Assembly (NCBI RefSeq): GCF_000422925.1
Contig: NZ_KE383957.1
Coordinates: 327,787-391,786, forward strand
Source of the DNA: Paludibacterium yongneupense DSM 18731
Lineage (GTDB): Bacteria; Pseudomonadota; Gammaproteobacteria; Burkholderiales; Chromobacteriaceae
DNA: 64,000 bases
Direction of reading: 5' to 3'
In this document: piece by piece, positions 18,592-27,719 of the stretch
How positions within the stretch are numbered: the stretch's first letter is position 1
Layout of the letters: every line of letters begins with the position of its first letter
Notes under the pieces: generated by a model
What the model saw: only the letters and a program-made list of their open reading frames with translations
Database searches by the model: none
Told to the model about the DNA's origin: nothing
Made by a program: the position numbers and the translations under genes

Positions 18592-19845
18592 ATGTTTGAC
18601 TCCAGCATGCGAATCGCCGGTTACGATGATGCGCTGTGGGCCGCGCTCGCGGCCGAGCAGCAGCGCCAGGAAGACCATATCGAACTGATCGCATCCGAAA
18701 ACTATGCAAGCCCGCGCGTGATGCAGGCGCAGGGGACGGTGCTCACCAACAAGTACGCCGAAGGCTATCCGGGCAAGCGCTATTACGGTGGCTGCGAGGC
18801 CGTCGATGAGGTCGAACGCCTGGCCGTGGAACGTGCCTGTCGGCTGTTCGGCGCCGACTATGCCAATGTGCAGCCTCATTCTGGCAGTAGTGCCAATATG
18901 GCGGTGTATATGGCTCTGCTGGAACCGGGCGACACCGTGCTCGGGATGAGCCTTGCGCATGGCGGCCATCTGACCCATGGTGCCGGTGTCAGCTTCTCCG
19001 GCACGCTTTACCACGCAGTGCAATACGGGCTCGATGTCGCCAGCGGCGAGATCGATTACGATGAGCTTGCCCGTCTGGCCCTTCAGCACCGTCCCAGGAT
19101 GCTGGTTGCCGGCTTTTCCGCCTATGCTCTGGTGGTCGATTGGGAACGCATGCGTGCGATCGCCGACTCGGTGGGCGCCTGGCTGCTGGTTGATATGGCC
19201 CATGTCGCCGGCCTGGTGGCCGCTGGCTTGTATCCGAACCCGCTGCCTTGGGCCGATGTGGTCACCACGACGACGCACAAAACGTTGCGCGGTCCGCGCG
19301 GTGGGCTGATTCTGTGCCGCGCCCGACCCGAACTCGAGAAAAAATTGAATTCAGTCGTTTTCCCCGGCATACAAGGCGGGCCGCTGATGCACGTCATCGC
19401 CGCCAAGGCGGTGGCGTTCAAGGAGGCGTCGGAGCCGGCCTTCGTCGTCTATCAGAGGCAGGTTCTGGCCAATGCGCGTGCGATGGTCGATGTGTTTCTG
19501 CGCCGCGGCTATAGCGTGGTATCGGGACGCACGGACGATCATTTGTTCCTGTTGTCGCTGATCGACAAGGGACTGACCGGCAAGGCGGCCGACGCGGCGC
19601 TCGGCGCAGCGCATATTACCGTCAACAAGAATGCGGTGCCTGACGACCCGCAATCCCCATTCGTGACCAGCGGTCTGCGCATCGGCACGCCTGCGATCAC
19701 CAGCCGCGGTTTCGGCTGCGGCGAGGCCGGCTTGGTGGCGGGCTGGATCTGCGATATCCTCGACGCCATCGATAATCTGGATGTGATCGCCCGCGTGCGC
19801 GACCAGGTTGGCGCCCTGTGCCGGGATTTTCCCGTCTATCGCTAG
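18592..19845 (+). CDS. glyA: Serine hydroxymethyltransferase (betaine-cluster copy)
   Basis: A 417-aa PLP enzyme that interconverts glycine plus methylene-THF with serine plus THF. Motifs: [30 protein letters not shown], and the PLP lysine in [14 protein letters not shown] near residue 230. ATG 18592 follows AAAGGA. Within this island it consumes the glycine and the methylene-THF made by sarcosine oxidase, giving serine for the next gene. It is probably not the only glyA in the genome, because a housekeeping copy normally sits elsewhere. Confidence 0.96.
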   Translation: MFDSSMRIAGYDDALWAALAAEQQRQEDHIELIASENYASPRVMQAQGTVLTNKYAEGYPGKRYYGGCEAVDEVERLAVERACRLFGADYANVQPHSGSSANMAVYMALLEPGDTVLGMSLAHGGHLTHGAGVSFSGTLYHAVQYGLDVASGEIDYDELARLALQHRPRMLVAGFSAYALVVDWERMRAIADSVGAWLLVDMAHVAGLVAAGLYPNPLPWADVVTTTTHKTLRGPRGGLILCRARPELEKKLNSVVFPGIQGGPLMHVIAAKAVAFKEASEPAFVVYQRQVLANARAMVDVFLRRGYSVVSGRTDDHLFLLSLIDKGLTGKAADAALGAAHITVNKNAVPDDPQSPFVTSGLRIGTPAITSRGFGCGEAGLVAGWICDILDAIDNLDVIARVRDQVGALCRDFPVYR

Positions 19846-19915
19846 GCGCCGTTCTCTTTCTCTCGCTTCCGGTCTGCGCCGCTGCGCAAGCCGGGGGTGT
19901 TCATTCGGGGTTTAC

Positions 19916-21316
19916 ATGGCGTTAAGCGTTTTCGACCTGTTCAAAATCGGCATCGGCCCTTCCAGCTCGCACACCGTCGGCCCGATGCGTGCGGCTCGCC
20001 TGTTCGCCATGCGGCTCGACCGCGAGGGTTTGCTGCCATCCGTCTATCGCATTCGCGCCGAATTGTTCGGCTCGCTGGGGGCGACGGGAAAAGGGCATGG
20101 CAGCGACGTGGCCGTCATGCTCGGCCTGCTGGGCGAACAGCCCGATCTGGTCGATACCGATGCCGTGCCCGGCATGGTGGAAGCCATCCGCGAGAAGCAG
20201 AAACTGCAACTGCTCGCTTGCCATGAGATCGATTTCGTCGAAGGCAGCGACCTGGTCCTGCACAAGCGGAAAAGCCTGAGTTTTCACCCCAACGGTATGA
20301 TCCTCGAAGCGTTCGACGCCGATGGCGCGAGTCTGGACAAGCGTGCCTATTATTCGGTAGGAGGCGGTTTCGTGGTCGACGAACAGGCGATCGAGGCCGG
20401 TTTTGCCCCGCCGACGGTGGATGCCTTGCCGTTTCCTTTCCGCTCTGCGGCTGAATTGCTCGCTTTGTGCCGCGAGCATGGCAAGTCCATCAGTCAGATC
20501 ATGCTGGAAAACGAGCTCAGCTGGCGCAGCGAGGCCGACATCCGCGCGGGCCTGCTGCATATCTGGGCCGTCATGCAGGCCTGTGTCGAGCGTGGCTGCC
20601 GTCACGAGGGCGTGCTGCCCGGCGGTATGAAGGTACGGCGCCGCGCGGCGGATATGCATCGCAAGCTGCTGGCCTCTCCCGAGGCCGCGCTGCGCGATCC
20701 GCTGACGGTGATCGACTGGGTCAATCTGTATGCGCTGGCGGTGAACGAGGAAAACGCCGGCGGCGGGCGCGTGGTCACCGCTCCGACCAATGGCGCGGCC
20801 GGCATCATCCCGGCGGTGTTGCATTACTACACGCGCTTCGTGCCGCAGTCCGACGAGGACGGCGTGGTGCGTTTCCTGCTGACGGCCGGTGCGATAGGTA
20901 TTCTATTCAAACTCAATGCCTCCATTTCGGGAGCCGAGGTCGGCTGCCAGGGGGAGGTCGGTTCCGCTTGCTCGATGGCGGCCGGCGGGCTGGCCGAGGT
21001 GATGGGGGGGACGCCGGAACAAGTGGAAAACGCTGCCGAGATCGCGATGGAACATAACCTCGGGCTGACGTGCGATCCGGTCGGCGGTCTGGTGCAAGTT
21101 CCTTGCATCGAACGCAATGCGATGGCGTCGGTCAAGGCGATCAATGCGGTGCGCATGGCCTTGCGCGGCGACGGCCAGCACTGCGTGTCGCTCGATCGCG
21201 TGATCAAGACCATGCGTGATACCGGCCGCGACATGAGCACCAAGTACAAGGAAACGGCGCGCGGCGGGCTGGCGATCAATGTGATCGAGTTGCCGGTCAA
21301 TATCGTCGAATGCTAG
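19916..21316 (+). CDS. sdaA: L-serine ammonia-lyase (iron-sulfur type)
   Basis: A 466-aa single-chain L-serine dehydratase that deaminates serine to pyruvate. It shows the opening motif [16 protein letters not shown] and the C-terminal 4Fe-4S/active-site region [16 protein letters not shown], with further cysteines in LTCDPVGG and VPCIER. ATG 19916 is taken; the longer frame overlaps glyA. It is the last step of the betaine-to-pyruvate route laid out in this island and corresponds to the sdaB gene of the Pseudomonas cluster. Confidence 0.95.
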   Translation: MALSVFDLFKIGIGPSSSHTVGPMRAARLFAMRLDREGLLPSVYRIRAELFGSLGATGKGHGSDVAVMLGLLGEQPDLVDTDAVPGMVEAIREKQKLQLLACHEIDFVEGSDLVLHKRKSLSFHPNGMILEAFDADGASLDKRAYYSVGGGFVVDEQAIEAGFAPPTVDALPFPFRSAAELLALCREHGKSISQIMLENELSWRSEADIRAGLLHIWAVMQACVERGCRHEGVLPGGMKVRRRAADMHRKLLASPEAALRDPLTVIDWVNLYALAVNEENAGGGRVVTAPTNGAAGIIPAVLHYYTRFVPQSDEDGVVRFLLTAGAIGILFKLNASISGAEVGCQGEVGSACSMAAGGLAEVMGGTPEQVENAAEIAMEHNLGLTCDPVGGLVQVPCIERNAMASVKAINAVRMALRGDGQHCVSLDRVIKTMRDTGRDMSTKYKETARGGLAINVIELPVNIVEC

Positions 21317-21457
21317 CGGGATGGCGGGTGCTCGCGCTGTCCGCTGTCCGCCGGCGGGTGTGCCGGTTGCCGCGGCGCAGCGCCGGCATGGATTTCGCGT
21401 TGTCGTCCGTGTCCGGCTATCCTGAGCGATCCTGTGCGAGCTTCCGGAAAATCCCCC

Positions 21458-22024
21458 ATGTTATTCGAAGACCGGTTGCGTGAGCTGATACGGGCCGATG
21501 CGCGCAGGATGCGGCTGTTGCGCGCCCTGCGCGCGCTGTCGCTCGCCGATGGCTGGATCGGCGCCGGCTGTGTCCGCAATGCGGTCTGGGATGCGCTGCA
21601 CGGCCGGCCGCCGTCCTCGCCCGCCGGCGATGTCGATGTCGTCTGGTTCGACCGCGCCCGCACGTGTCCGGGGCGCGATCTCGCATTGGAGAGGCGCTTG
21701 CGCGTACTCGCTCCCGGTATCGTCTGGTCGGTCAAGAATCAGAGCCGCATGCATGAGGGCAACGGCGATGCGCCGTATCGCGATGTCTGCGAAGCCATGC
21801 GCTTCTGGCCGGAGACGGCGACCGCCGTCGCGGTCAGGCTGCGCGCGGACGATGTCCTGGAGGTCGCGGCACCGTTCGGGCTGACCGATCTTTTTGCCGG
21901 CGTCGTGCGGCCGACTGCGCGATTCCGCCGCGAAAAAAGGGGGCTTTTCGACGCACGCGTTCAGAGCAAGCGCTGGCTCGAACACTGGCCATTGCTTCGC
22001 GTCGATGACCGGCTGCCGGCTTGA
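21458..22024 (+). CDS. Nucleotidyltransferase-like (DUF925) protein
   Basis: A 188-aa protein with the pattern WIGAGCVRNAVWDALHG...GDVDVVWFD, which fits the minimal nucleotidyltransferase fold of the NTP_transf_6/DUF925 family (G-rich helix, then D-x-D-like acidic pair). The C-terminal half has DLFAGVVRPTARF, also seen in that family. ATG 21458 is chosen over GTG 21434; neither has a strong ribosome site. It is a stand-alone gene after the betaine island; substrate unknown. Confidence 0.7.
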   Translation: MLFEDRLRELIRADARRMRLLRALRALSLADGWIGAGCVRNAVWDALHGRPPSSPAGDVDVVWFDRARTCPGRDLALERRLRVLAPGIVWSVKNQSRMHEGNGDAPYRDVCEAMRFWPETATAVAVRLRADDVLEVAAPFGLTDLFAGVVRPTARFRREKRGLFDARVQSKRWLEHWPLLRVDDRLPA

Positions 22025-22255
22025 GGCGGTCTGGCGGGTGGCTCGTGTCGCGCGGCCCGTCGCGCCGGGCAGGGGACGGTGAGGGCATGGCGCGACCTTC
22101 GTGCCGGAGCCGGTGGGGACTCATTCGCTCCCCGCCTTTTTCTGTGGCAAAGGGGGGCAGGGTAGGGCATGCGCGTGCATCACGATAAGACGAAACCGGA
22201 TGGACTCGGTTAATATGGGCGATTGACCGTGATTGATGCAGAACGAGGAATTCCG

Positions 22256-22702
22256 ATGCGCTGGATGTTGGCTGTGATGATCTCCGTGGTCGTGCTGTTG
22301 TCCGGCTGCGCCACATTTTCCCAGCAAAGCGCGGCGCCGTTGGCCGCCAAGGTACTGGGGGCCGATACGATTACCTATTGGGTCGATGCGCCGGGCAACC
22401 CGGTTTCGCTTGCCATGCTACGCGCTGCGCTCGCTTCGCATACCCCGTCCACTCTGGTTTCCGATTTGAGCGGGCTGATCGCCACGTCGCTCAAGGAACC
22501 GACCCGGATCGCGGTGGCGGGCCGTAACAGCGGCCTGACGGCCCAGGTGGTCGAGCTGGCGCTGGCCGATGTGCCGGCGGCCGAGCTGCCCGGCCTGCAG
22601 CTCCTGTTCATCGGCGATCGAGCCGATGCAGAGGCCGTTCGCGCGGCGGTCGAGGCAAAGAAAGCCCGCTTCGTCTTCCAGGCTGCGCCCGCGGCCAGAT
22701 AA
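22256..22702 (+). CDS. Putative lipoprotein, function unknown
   Basis: A 148-aa product with a type II signal peptide: hydrophobic run MLAVMISVVVLLSG followed by lipobox LSGC. ATG 22256 follows GAGGAA. The mature part is Ala-rich, without recognised domain motifs. It converges on the argD-type gene, with 18 bp between the two stop codons. The lipoprotein call is well supported; the role is unknown. Confidence 0.75.
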   Translation: MRWMLAVMISVVVLLSGCATFSQQSAAPLAAKVLGADTITYWVDAPGNPVSLAMLRAALASHTPSTLVSDLSGLIATSLKEPTRIAVAGRNSGLTAQVVELALADVPAAELPGLQLLFIGDRADAEAVRAAVEAKKARFVFQAAPAAR

Positions 22703-22720
22703 CGGCGCGGGCGGCAGCGC

Positions 22721-23911
22721 TCAGGCGGAGGGCATCAGGTCGGCCAGCACCGTGCGCAATAAGCCAAGGCCGCGATCCAGGCTGTCCGTGCCGGTGTTCA
22801 GCGCCGGCATGAAGCGCAGACAGTGCGGGCGCGGCGCATTGATCAGCAGCCCCGATTCCATGGCCCGTGCCACCACGTCGTGTGCGCAGTCTTTTCCCAG
22901 TTCCAGCGCCAGCAACATACCGCTGCCGCGAACGTTCCCGAGCCCGAATTCATGTGCGAGCGCACGCAGGCCCGAGGCCAGGTGGCGGCCGGCATGTTCC
23001 GCCCTCGCGAGGAAGCCCTCTTCGAGCAGGGCGCCGAATACGGCAACGCCCGCTGCGCAAGCCAGCGGATTGCCGCAGAAGGTCCCCCCCTGATCGCCGG
23101 GTTCGAAGCAGGAGACTGACTTTTTTGCCAACAAGGCTGCCAGGGCGATGCCCCCGCCTATGCCCTTGCCCAGTGTCATGATGTCCGGTTCGATATCGTG
23201 GGCCTGATAGGCAAAAAGGGGACCGGTGCGTCCGCAGCCCGTCTGGACTTCGTCCACGATCAAAAGCACGCCCTCGCGTGTGCATAGCTCGCGCAGCGCG
23301 CGCATGAACCCGTGCTCGGCCGCGATGACGCCGGCCTCGCCCTGCACCGGTTCCAGCATGACGGCTGCCGTGGCCGGTCCGATCAAGGCGCGCACCGATT
23401 CCAGATCGTTCAGGGTCGCCTTGGGGAACCCGTCCACTTGTGGCGGAAATTTGCTGCCCCAGCCGGGTTTGCCGCTGGCCGACATCGTTGCCAGCGTCCG
23501 TCCGTGAAAAGCGTCATGAAAGGTGATGATCTCGAAAGCGCCCTGCTTGTGCCGTTGGCCCCATTTCCGCGCGAGTTTGATCGCGCCTTCGTTGGCTTCT
23601 GCGCCCGAGTTGGCGAAAAAAACATGGTCGAAACAGCTGTTTTCGGTCAGCAGGGTCGACAGTTGCAGTGCCGGGCGATTATAAAATGCCGGGCTGGGGT
23701 TGAGCAGCAGGGCCGCTTGCCGGCACAGTGCATCGACGACGACCGCAGGCGAGTGTCCGAGGCTGTTGACGGCCCAACCTTGAACCCAGTCCAGATAGAC
23801 GCGGCCGTCCGAGTCGAAAAGTTCGTCCCCCTGTCCGCGGACGAATACGGTTTCTGGTCGCGCAATGATAGGCATGAGGCTGGCGTGGGACAGGGGGGGC
23901 TTGCATTGCAT
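22721..23911 (-). CDS. argD: Acetylornithine transaminase-type class III aminotransferase
   Basis: A 396-aa PLP aminotransferase. Motifs: FANSGAEANEGAIKLARKW, FHDAFHGRTLATMSASGK, VDEVQTGCGRTG and the PLP lysine in TLGKGIGGGIALAAL. The LDWVQGWAVNSLGHSP segment matches the beta-proteobacterial acetylornithine transaminase branch, which acts in arginine biosynthesis, but other ornithine or succinylornithine substrates cannot be excluded. ATG 23911 is preferred because AGGAG lies just upstream and the in-frame extension to 24103 would run through a terminator hairpin. Expression is probably controlled by that leader. Confidence 0.85.
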   Translation of the reverse strand: MQCKPPLSHASLMPIIARPETVFVRGQGDELFDSDGRVYLDWVQGWAVNSLGHSPAVVVDALCRQAALLLNPSPAFYNRPALQLSTLLTENSCFDHVFFANSGAEANEGAIKLARKWGQRHKQGAFEIITFHDAFHGRTLATMSASGKPGWGSKFPPQVDGFPKATLNDLESVRALIGPATAAVMLEPVQGEAGVIAAEHGFMRALRELCTREGVLLIVDEVQTGCGRTGPLFAYQAHDIEPDIMTLGKGIGGGIALAALLAKKSVSCFEPGDQGGTFCGNPLACAAGVAVFGALLEEGFLARAEHAGRHLASGLRALAHEFGLGNVRGSGMLLALELGKDCAHDVVARAMESGLLINAPRPHCLRFMPALNTGTDSLDRGLGLLRTVLADLMPSA

Positions 23912-23934
23912 CGGTTTTCTCCTGGGTGGGGCAA

Positions 23935-23965
23935 ACAAAAAGGCCACGGTATGAGCCGTGGCCTT
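23935..23965 (-). terminator. Intrinsic terminator inside the argD leader (attenuator-like)
   Basis: On the minus strand a 10-bp perfect stem (AAGGCCACGG, loop CTCATA, CCGTGGCCTT) is followed by TTTGTTT, ending about 25 bp before the argD start. Two other hairpins precede it in the leader: CTCTTC/GAAGAG (23975-23989) and GCGGAGGG/CCCCCCGC (23990-24012, one mismatch). Because it lies between a promoter and its gene, it is best read as an attenuator. Confidence 0.75.
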
Positions 23966-23999
23966 GATCGGGTTCTCTTCGTGGAAGAGGCGGGGGGAT

Positions 24000-24095
24000 T
24001 CAGTCCCTCCGCGACACTGAGCAAGCGCAACACGGCATTCCCGATCGGCGTCGGGTGACGGTGAGGCGTCGCGAGGTGCGGGGGCTGGAAACCAT
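24000..24095 (-). CDS. Possible Arg-rich leader peptide of argD
   Basis: A 31-codon ORF starting with MVSSPRTSRR and ending SVSRRD, with eight arginines including RRR and a final CGG-AGG pair. Its stop codon lies in the loop of the first leader hairpin. Its ATG sits close to the predicted transcription start and has no good ribosome site, and Arg codons are common by chance in GC-rich DNA, so it is only a candidate; a shorter version could start at 24038. Confidence 0.25.
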   Translation of the reverse strand: MVSSPRTSRRLTVTRRRSGMPCCACSVSRRD

Positions 24096-24102
24096 GTCTG
24101 CA

Positions 24103-24131
24103 ATAATGCGATTGCCGATGGATACTGTCAA
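24103..24131 (-). promoter_or_regulatory. Sigma-70 promoter for argD
   Basis: On the minus strand a perfect TTGACA (24131-24126), a 17-bp spacer and CATTAT (24108-24103, four of six). Transcription would start near 24095, giving a leader of about 185 nt before the argD ATG. Confidence 0.65.
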
Positions 24132-24171
24132 CGACCAGGCGAAAGGTCGGAATCTGAGAAAGGGGAGGGGC

Positions 24172-25128
24172 ATGGGGTGGGGAGAGATCTGCCGTGCGGC
24201 GCGCGGCCTTGCATTCTGGGGAATGTGTTGTACGCTCCCGGTCGCTGCCTGTTCGTGGGCGGGAGCCGCTGAGGCGCTTGCGCCGACGGGCGCGATGCTG
24301 GAGCAGAACGCGTCGATTCCGGTGTCCGGTATCGGGATCTTCGGCGGCGAGGTGAACATGGTGACGCGCGTGTTTCTGCCGGAAGGGCCCGGACCGTTCC
24401 CGGTCGTGCTCTTTTCGCATGGGCGCGCTCCAGATCAAGCCGGCCGGGCACGGTTGAGGCAACCGCTCGCTCGTGATCATGCCCGCTTCTGGGTAGAGAA
24501 AGGCTTTGCCGTAGTCGCTCCGATTCGTCCCGGCTATGGCGAGACGGGAGGGGAGGATCGCGAGTCCAGTCGCTTCGGCTACCGGGCTCCCGGCGCCTGT
24601 GCCAGCAGCAGCGGCTACCGTCATGTCGCGCAATCCGCCAGCGAGGCCATTGCGGCGGCGCTGGCCTGGATCCGGCTTCAGCCCTGGGCGCGCGCGCATG
24701 ACATTCTGCTGGAGGGACAGTCGGTCGGCGGTCTGGCGACTGTTGCCGCCATCGCCACGAAACCGGATGGTGTCCGCGCCTATATCAATTTTGCCGGCGG
24801 GACGGGCGGGGACCCCGTGCACCACCCGGGCAACAGCTGCGATCCGGAGCAGCTGGCCGCCCTGTATGCCGATTTTGGCAAGACGACCGTCGCGCCCGGT
24901 CTATGGGTGTATGCCCTCAACGATCAATTCTGGGGGGCGGATGTTCCGGTCGTCTGGTTCGACAGTTTCGCGGCAGGGGGGAGTCCTGCCCGGTTTTTGC
25001 ATGCCCCGGCGGTGCCGGATGGCGACGGACATGGCCTGAGCCGTCACGAGCGGGCCTACTGGGCGCCTTATATCGATGCGTTTTTGCGGCAGTTGGCCAC
25101 GGATTATCGGGTGCGCTTCGACGAGTGA
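24172..25128 (+). CDS. Exported alpha/beta hydrolase (dienelactone hydrolase-like)
   Basis: A 318-aa protein with an N-terminal signal sequence (hydrophobic stretch LAFWGMCCTLPVAACSWAGA). The alpha/beta-hydrolase core shows PVVLFSHGRAP (oxyanion strand), PIRPGYGETGGEDRE and the nucleophile elbow EGQSVGGLA, with Ser near residue 186. ATG 24172 follows AGGGGAGGGG. Substrate is unknown; secreted esterase, lipase or PAF-acetylhydrolase-like roles are possible. It diverges from argD, and the two promoters share a short region. Confidence 0.75.
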   Translation: MGWGEICRAARGLAFWGMCCTLPVAACSWAGAAEALAPTGAMLEQNASIPVSGIGIFGGEVNMVTRVFLPEGPGPFPVVLFSHGRAPDQAGRARLRQPLARDHARFWVEKGFAVVAPIRPGYGETGGEDRESSRFGYRAPGACASSSGYRHVAQSASEAIAAALAWIRLQPWARAHDILLEGQSVGGLATVAAIATKPDGVRAYINFAGGTGGDPVHHPGNSCDPEQLAALYADFGKTTVAPGLWVYALNDQFWGADVPVVWFDSFAAGGSPARFLHAPAVPDGDGHGLSRHERAYWAPYIDAFLRQLATDYRVRFDE

Positions 25129-25155
25129 GCCGCGCACCGGGGGGCGGTGCGCGGC
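25129..25155. terminator. Hairpin between convergent genes
   Basis: An 11-bp perfect stem (GCCGCGCACCG at 25129-25139, CGGTGCGCGGC at 25145-25155) with a 5-nt G loop, right after the hydrolase stop and just before the chemoreceptor stop. It has no T-run, so it would be a weak bidirectional terminator or a 3'-end stabiliser. Confidence 0.5.
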
Positions 25156-25160
25156 CGGTC

Positions 25161-27338
25161 TCAGGCGCGCGGGTTCTTGATCTTGAAGCGGGCAATCAGG
25201 CTGTAGACTTGCGCCGCCTGCTGCGTCAGTTCCTTGGCGGCGACGGCACAGGTCTGGGCGTTGCTGCTGGTATGTTGCGTGACGCCGTCTATCTGCCCCA
25301 GCCCCGCGCTGACCTCGTTGATCCCGTTCGACTGTTCTTCGGACGAGGCGGCGATGTCGGCCACCAGGGTGGAGACCTCGGATGTGCTGGCAAGTATGGT
25401 TTTCAGTGACTGTGCCGTTCTTTCCGCGATTTCAACGCCGGCATGGGTCTTCTTCGCCGATTCGTCTATCAGTACGGCAACCTGGCGTGCGGCCTCTGCG
25501 CTACGGATCGCCAGGGTGCGCACTTCGTCCGCCACCACGGCGAAGCCGCGGCCGCTCTCGCCCGCGCGCGCGGCTTCGATGGCGGCGTTGAGTGCCAGCA
25601 AGTTGGTCTGGGTCGTAATGGCGTCGATGGTATTGATGATTGCATGGATGCGTTCGCCTGCATTGCGAATCTCTTCCATCGACTGCATCATCTCGTCCAT
25701 GTTCTGACTGCCGAGGTTGGCGGCGCTCTGCGATTCGTGCGAAAAGCGGTTGGCCTGGGAGGCGTTGGCGGCGTTGTTCTTGGTCTGGGCCGAAATCTCG
25801 GTCATCGCCGAACTGATTTCGGTGATCGACTCGGCCGAACGGCTCGACCCGTCCGATAACTCCTGGCTCAGATCGGCGACTTGATCTGCGTTGGCCGAGA
25901 TCAGGCCTGCGCCCGATTGAAGTTCTCCGACCAGGGTGTTGAGCGTGTCGACCATGCGCTGCAAGGCGCGGCCGAGCTGGTCGTCGCTGGAGGCCAGTTC
26001 CACCTCGACGTCGAGGTCGCCATCGCTGATGCGCTCCGCCAGTTTGGCCTTGCTCTGCAAGGTGTGGGACATATTATTCAGCGCCTGGGACAGAATGCCG
26101 ACTTCGCCTTGCGCGTTCTGTTCCAGGCGCTGACTGAAGTCGCCGCGCTCTATGGCTTCGGCCAGTTGCGCCGCCGCCCGCACCGGGCGTGAGATTCCTC
26201 CGGCTGCAAACCACAGTGCCGTCGTCGCTACGGCCGTGATGGCCAGCCCGATAATGACCTGCCAAATCATGTTGGATGTGGCCTGGGAGTGCAGATCATG
26301 ATCGAGCTGGTTGGCTTGCGCCAGCACCACGCCCGTGGGGACCTTGATGATGACCGACCAGGGTTTGCCGGTGCGACCGAGCGTGATCGGTGCGATGGCA
26401 TTCATGGTGCCCGTGCTTTCATCGAGCCAGGCGCTGACCTTGCCCGCCTGGATGTCGGACAGCAAGGTTGCGGCATTCTGCTCGCCGACTTCGCTGGTGA
26501 ATGGCTTGCCTATCAGTTCGGGCTGGGCGCTGTCGGCGACCACCAGCCCCATATTGCTGACGATCAGGACCTTGCCCTTGCCGTCATATAGCGTCGAGTT
26601 GGTCTGCTCGCTGATTTTTTGCACAAAGTCCAGGTTATAGTCCGAACCGGCCACGCCGAGGAATTTGCCGTTCGCCATGATTGGAACAGACAGTGTCGTC
26701 AGCCAGACGTGCCGACCTTGCACGATGTAAGGAAACGGGTCGAGCACGCTTTCCTTGTGATTCTCGCGCGGACCGATATACCAGCCGCCTTTGAGCACTC
26801 CGTTAGGGTGCCTGTCCATTGTGTCGTACTCAACCAAGGGTTGCACCGCGATCTTGCCTTCGGGACTGCGCGTCCAGTAGGGGGTGAACCGTCCGGTCTG
26901 GGCATTGTTGCCATTGCCGCTGCCTCGGGCGGCCTGATCCGCGCCGTCAATCGCGTTGGGTTCCCAGCAGGAATAGGTGCCGTTGAAGTCGGGGTTGTTG
27001 ACCAGGACATTGTGCAGGATGGCGTTGACTTGCGAACGTCCGAGGTTGACCGAACTGTTTTCCATCTTGCTCAGTTCGAAGGTGTGCGCCATGGTTCTGG
27101 CCGCGTCGAGCGCAAGGTCGAACTTGGCCTGAATGATTCCGGCGTGAGCCCAGGCGAGATTTTTCAGCCGTTCTGCCGTATCCGCCTGAACCAGGGCGCC
27201 GACTCTGCTCGACACCATGTTTTGTGTGCTGCGGGCGAATAGCAGTCCCCCCGCCACCAGCATGAAGGCGGCGCCAAGCAGGCAGGCGCCAGCCACCGTG
27301 GCAATCTTCCCCTGGATGGAATTCATCTCGAATTTCAT
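25161..27338 (-). CDS. Methyl-accepting chemotaxis protein with periplasmic Cache-type sensor
   Basis: A 725-aa chemoreceptor. TM1 is near residues 10-32 ([20 protein letters not shown]). A large periplasmic region, residues 33 to about 350, is of double-Cache type ([23 protein letters not shown]). TM2 is near 360-380 ([16 protein letters not shown]), then HAMP and a signalling domain with the conserved hairpin [20 protein letters not shown]. There is no C-terminal pentapeptide tether. ATG 27338 is chosen over GTG 27344 because GGGGAGAG lies at the right distance. The ligand is not predictable; Cache sensors often bind amino acids or organic acids. Confidence 0.93.
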   Translation of the reverse strand: MKFEMNSIQGKIATVAGACLLGAAFMLVAGGLLFARSTQNMVSSRVGALVQADTAERLKNLAWAHAGIIQAKFDLALDAARTMAHTFELSKMENSSVNLGRSQVNAILHNVLVNNPDFNGTYSCWEPNAIDGADQAARGSGNGNNAQTGRFTPYWTRSPEGKIAVQPLVEYDTMDRHPNGVLKGGWYIGPRENHKESVLDPFPYIVQGRHVWLTTLSVPIMANGKFLGVAGSDYNLDFVQKISEQTNSTLYDGKGKVLIVSNMGLVVADSAQPELIGKPFTSEVGEQNAATLLSDIQAGKVSAWLDESTGTMNAIAPITLGRTGKPWSVIIKVPTGVVLAQANQLDHDLHSQATSNMIWQVIIGLAITAVATTALWFAAGGISRPVRAAAQLAEAIERGDFSQRLEQNAQGEVGILSQALNNMSHTLQSKAKLAERISDGDLDVEVELASSDDQLGRALQRMVDTLNTLVGELQSGAGLISANADQVADLSQELSDGSSRSAESITEISSAMTEISAQTKNNAANASQANRFSHESQSAANLGSQNMDEMMQSMEEIRNAGERIHAIINTIDAITTQTNLLALNAAIEAARAGESGRGFAVVADEVRTLAIRSAEAARQVAVLIDESAKKTHAGVEIAERTAQSLKTILASTSEVSTLVADIAASSEEQSNGINEVSAGLGQIDGVTQHTSSNAQTCAVAAKELTQQAAQVYSLIARFKIKNPRA

Positions 27339-27575
27339 AACCACTCTCCCCCGATATTTACTTCGTGTTATTCATACCTTCTGGCTGGCATTCTGGCTCG
27401 CCGCGCTGTCGAGCGTGCTCGTCTTTTTGTGTTGTTTGCCGGTCGCTATGTGCGCGTTGTTATAGTTTTAAGTTATAGCGCTATTTTTGTCACCTGTCTC
27501 AAAATGGGTATAAGCGATATAAATAATAAAAAAAAGTAAAGGTATTTGACTGTGTTACGATTTTCGGGTCGATTT
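27339..27575. other. AT-rich upstream region of the MCP and HD-GYP genes
   Basis: Divergent intergenic DNA. The part at 27460-27560 is strikingly AT-rich against its neighbours (runs such as GATATAAATAATAAAAAAAAG), with several TATA-like hexamers and a TTGACT at 27545-27550. Promoters for one or both flanking genes are likely here, but I could not assign one. Confidence 0.45.
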
Positions 27576-27651
27576 GAGCCCGGGAGCCCGGGAGCCCGGG
27601 AGCCCGGGAGCCCGGGAGCCCGGGAGCCGGGAGCCGGGAGCCGGGAGCCGG
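27576..27651. repeat. Tandem repeat array: six GAGCCCGG then four GAGCCGG units
   Basis: Six perfect 8-bp units (27576-27623) followed directly by four perfect 7-bp units (27624-27651) that lack one C. It lies about 70 bp upstream of the HD-GYP start codon, between an AT-rich promoter-like region and the gene. Each 8-mer junction creates the palindrome CCCGGG. Such perfect short repeats can change copy number by slippage. Confidence 0.97.
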
Positions 27652-27719
27652 AGAAGCCACATGCATTGAAATGACATCGCGCTGTGCACGTCGTTGCCGT
27701 TTTTGGGAAGGACTGGGTC

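Noticed and set aside
22121-22160. Possible terminator after the DUF925 gene (CCCGCCTTTTT...AAAGGGGGG)
   Set aside because: Pairing is interrupted and there is no T-run after the stem, so it does not meet terminator criteria.
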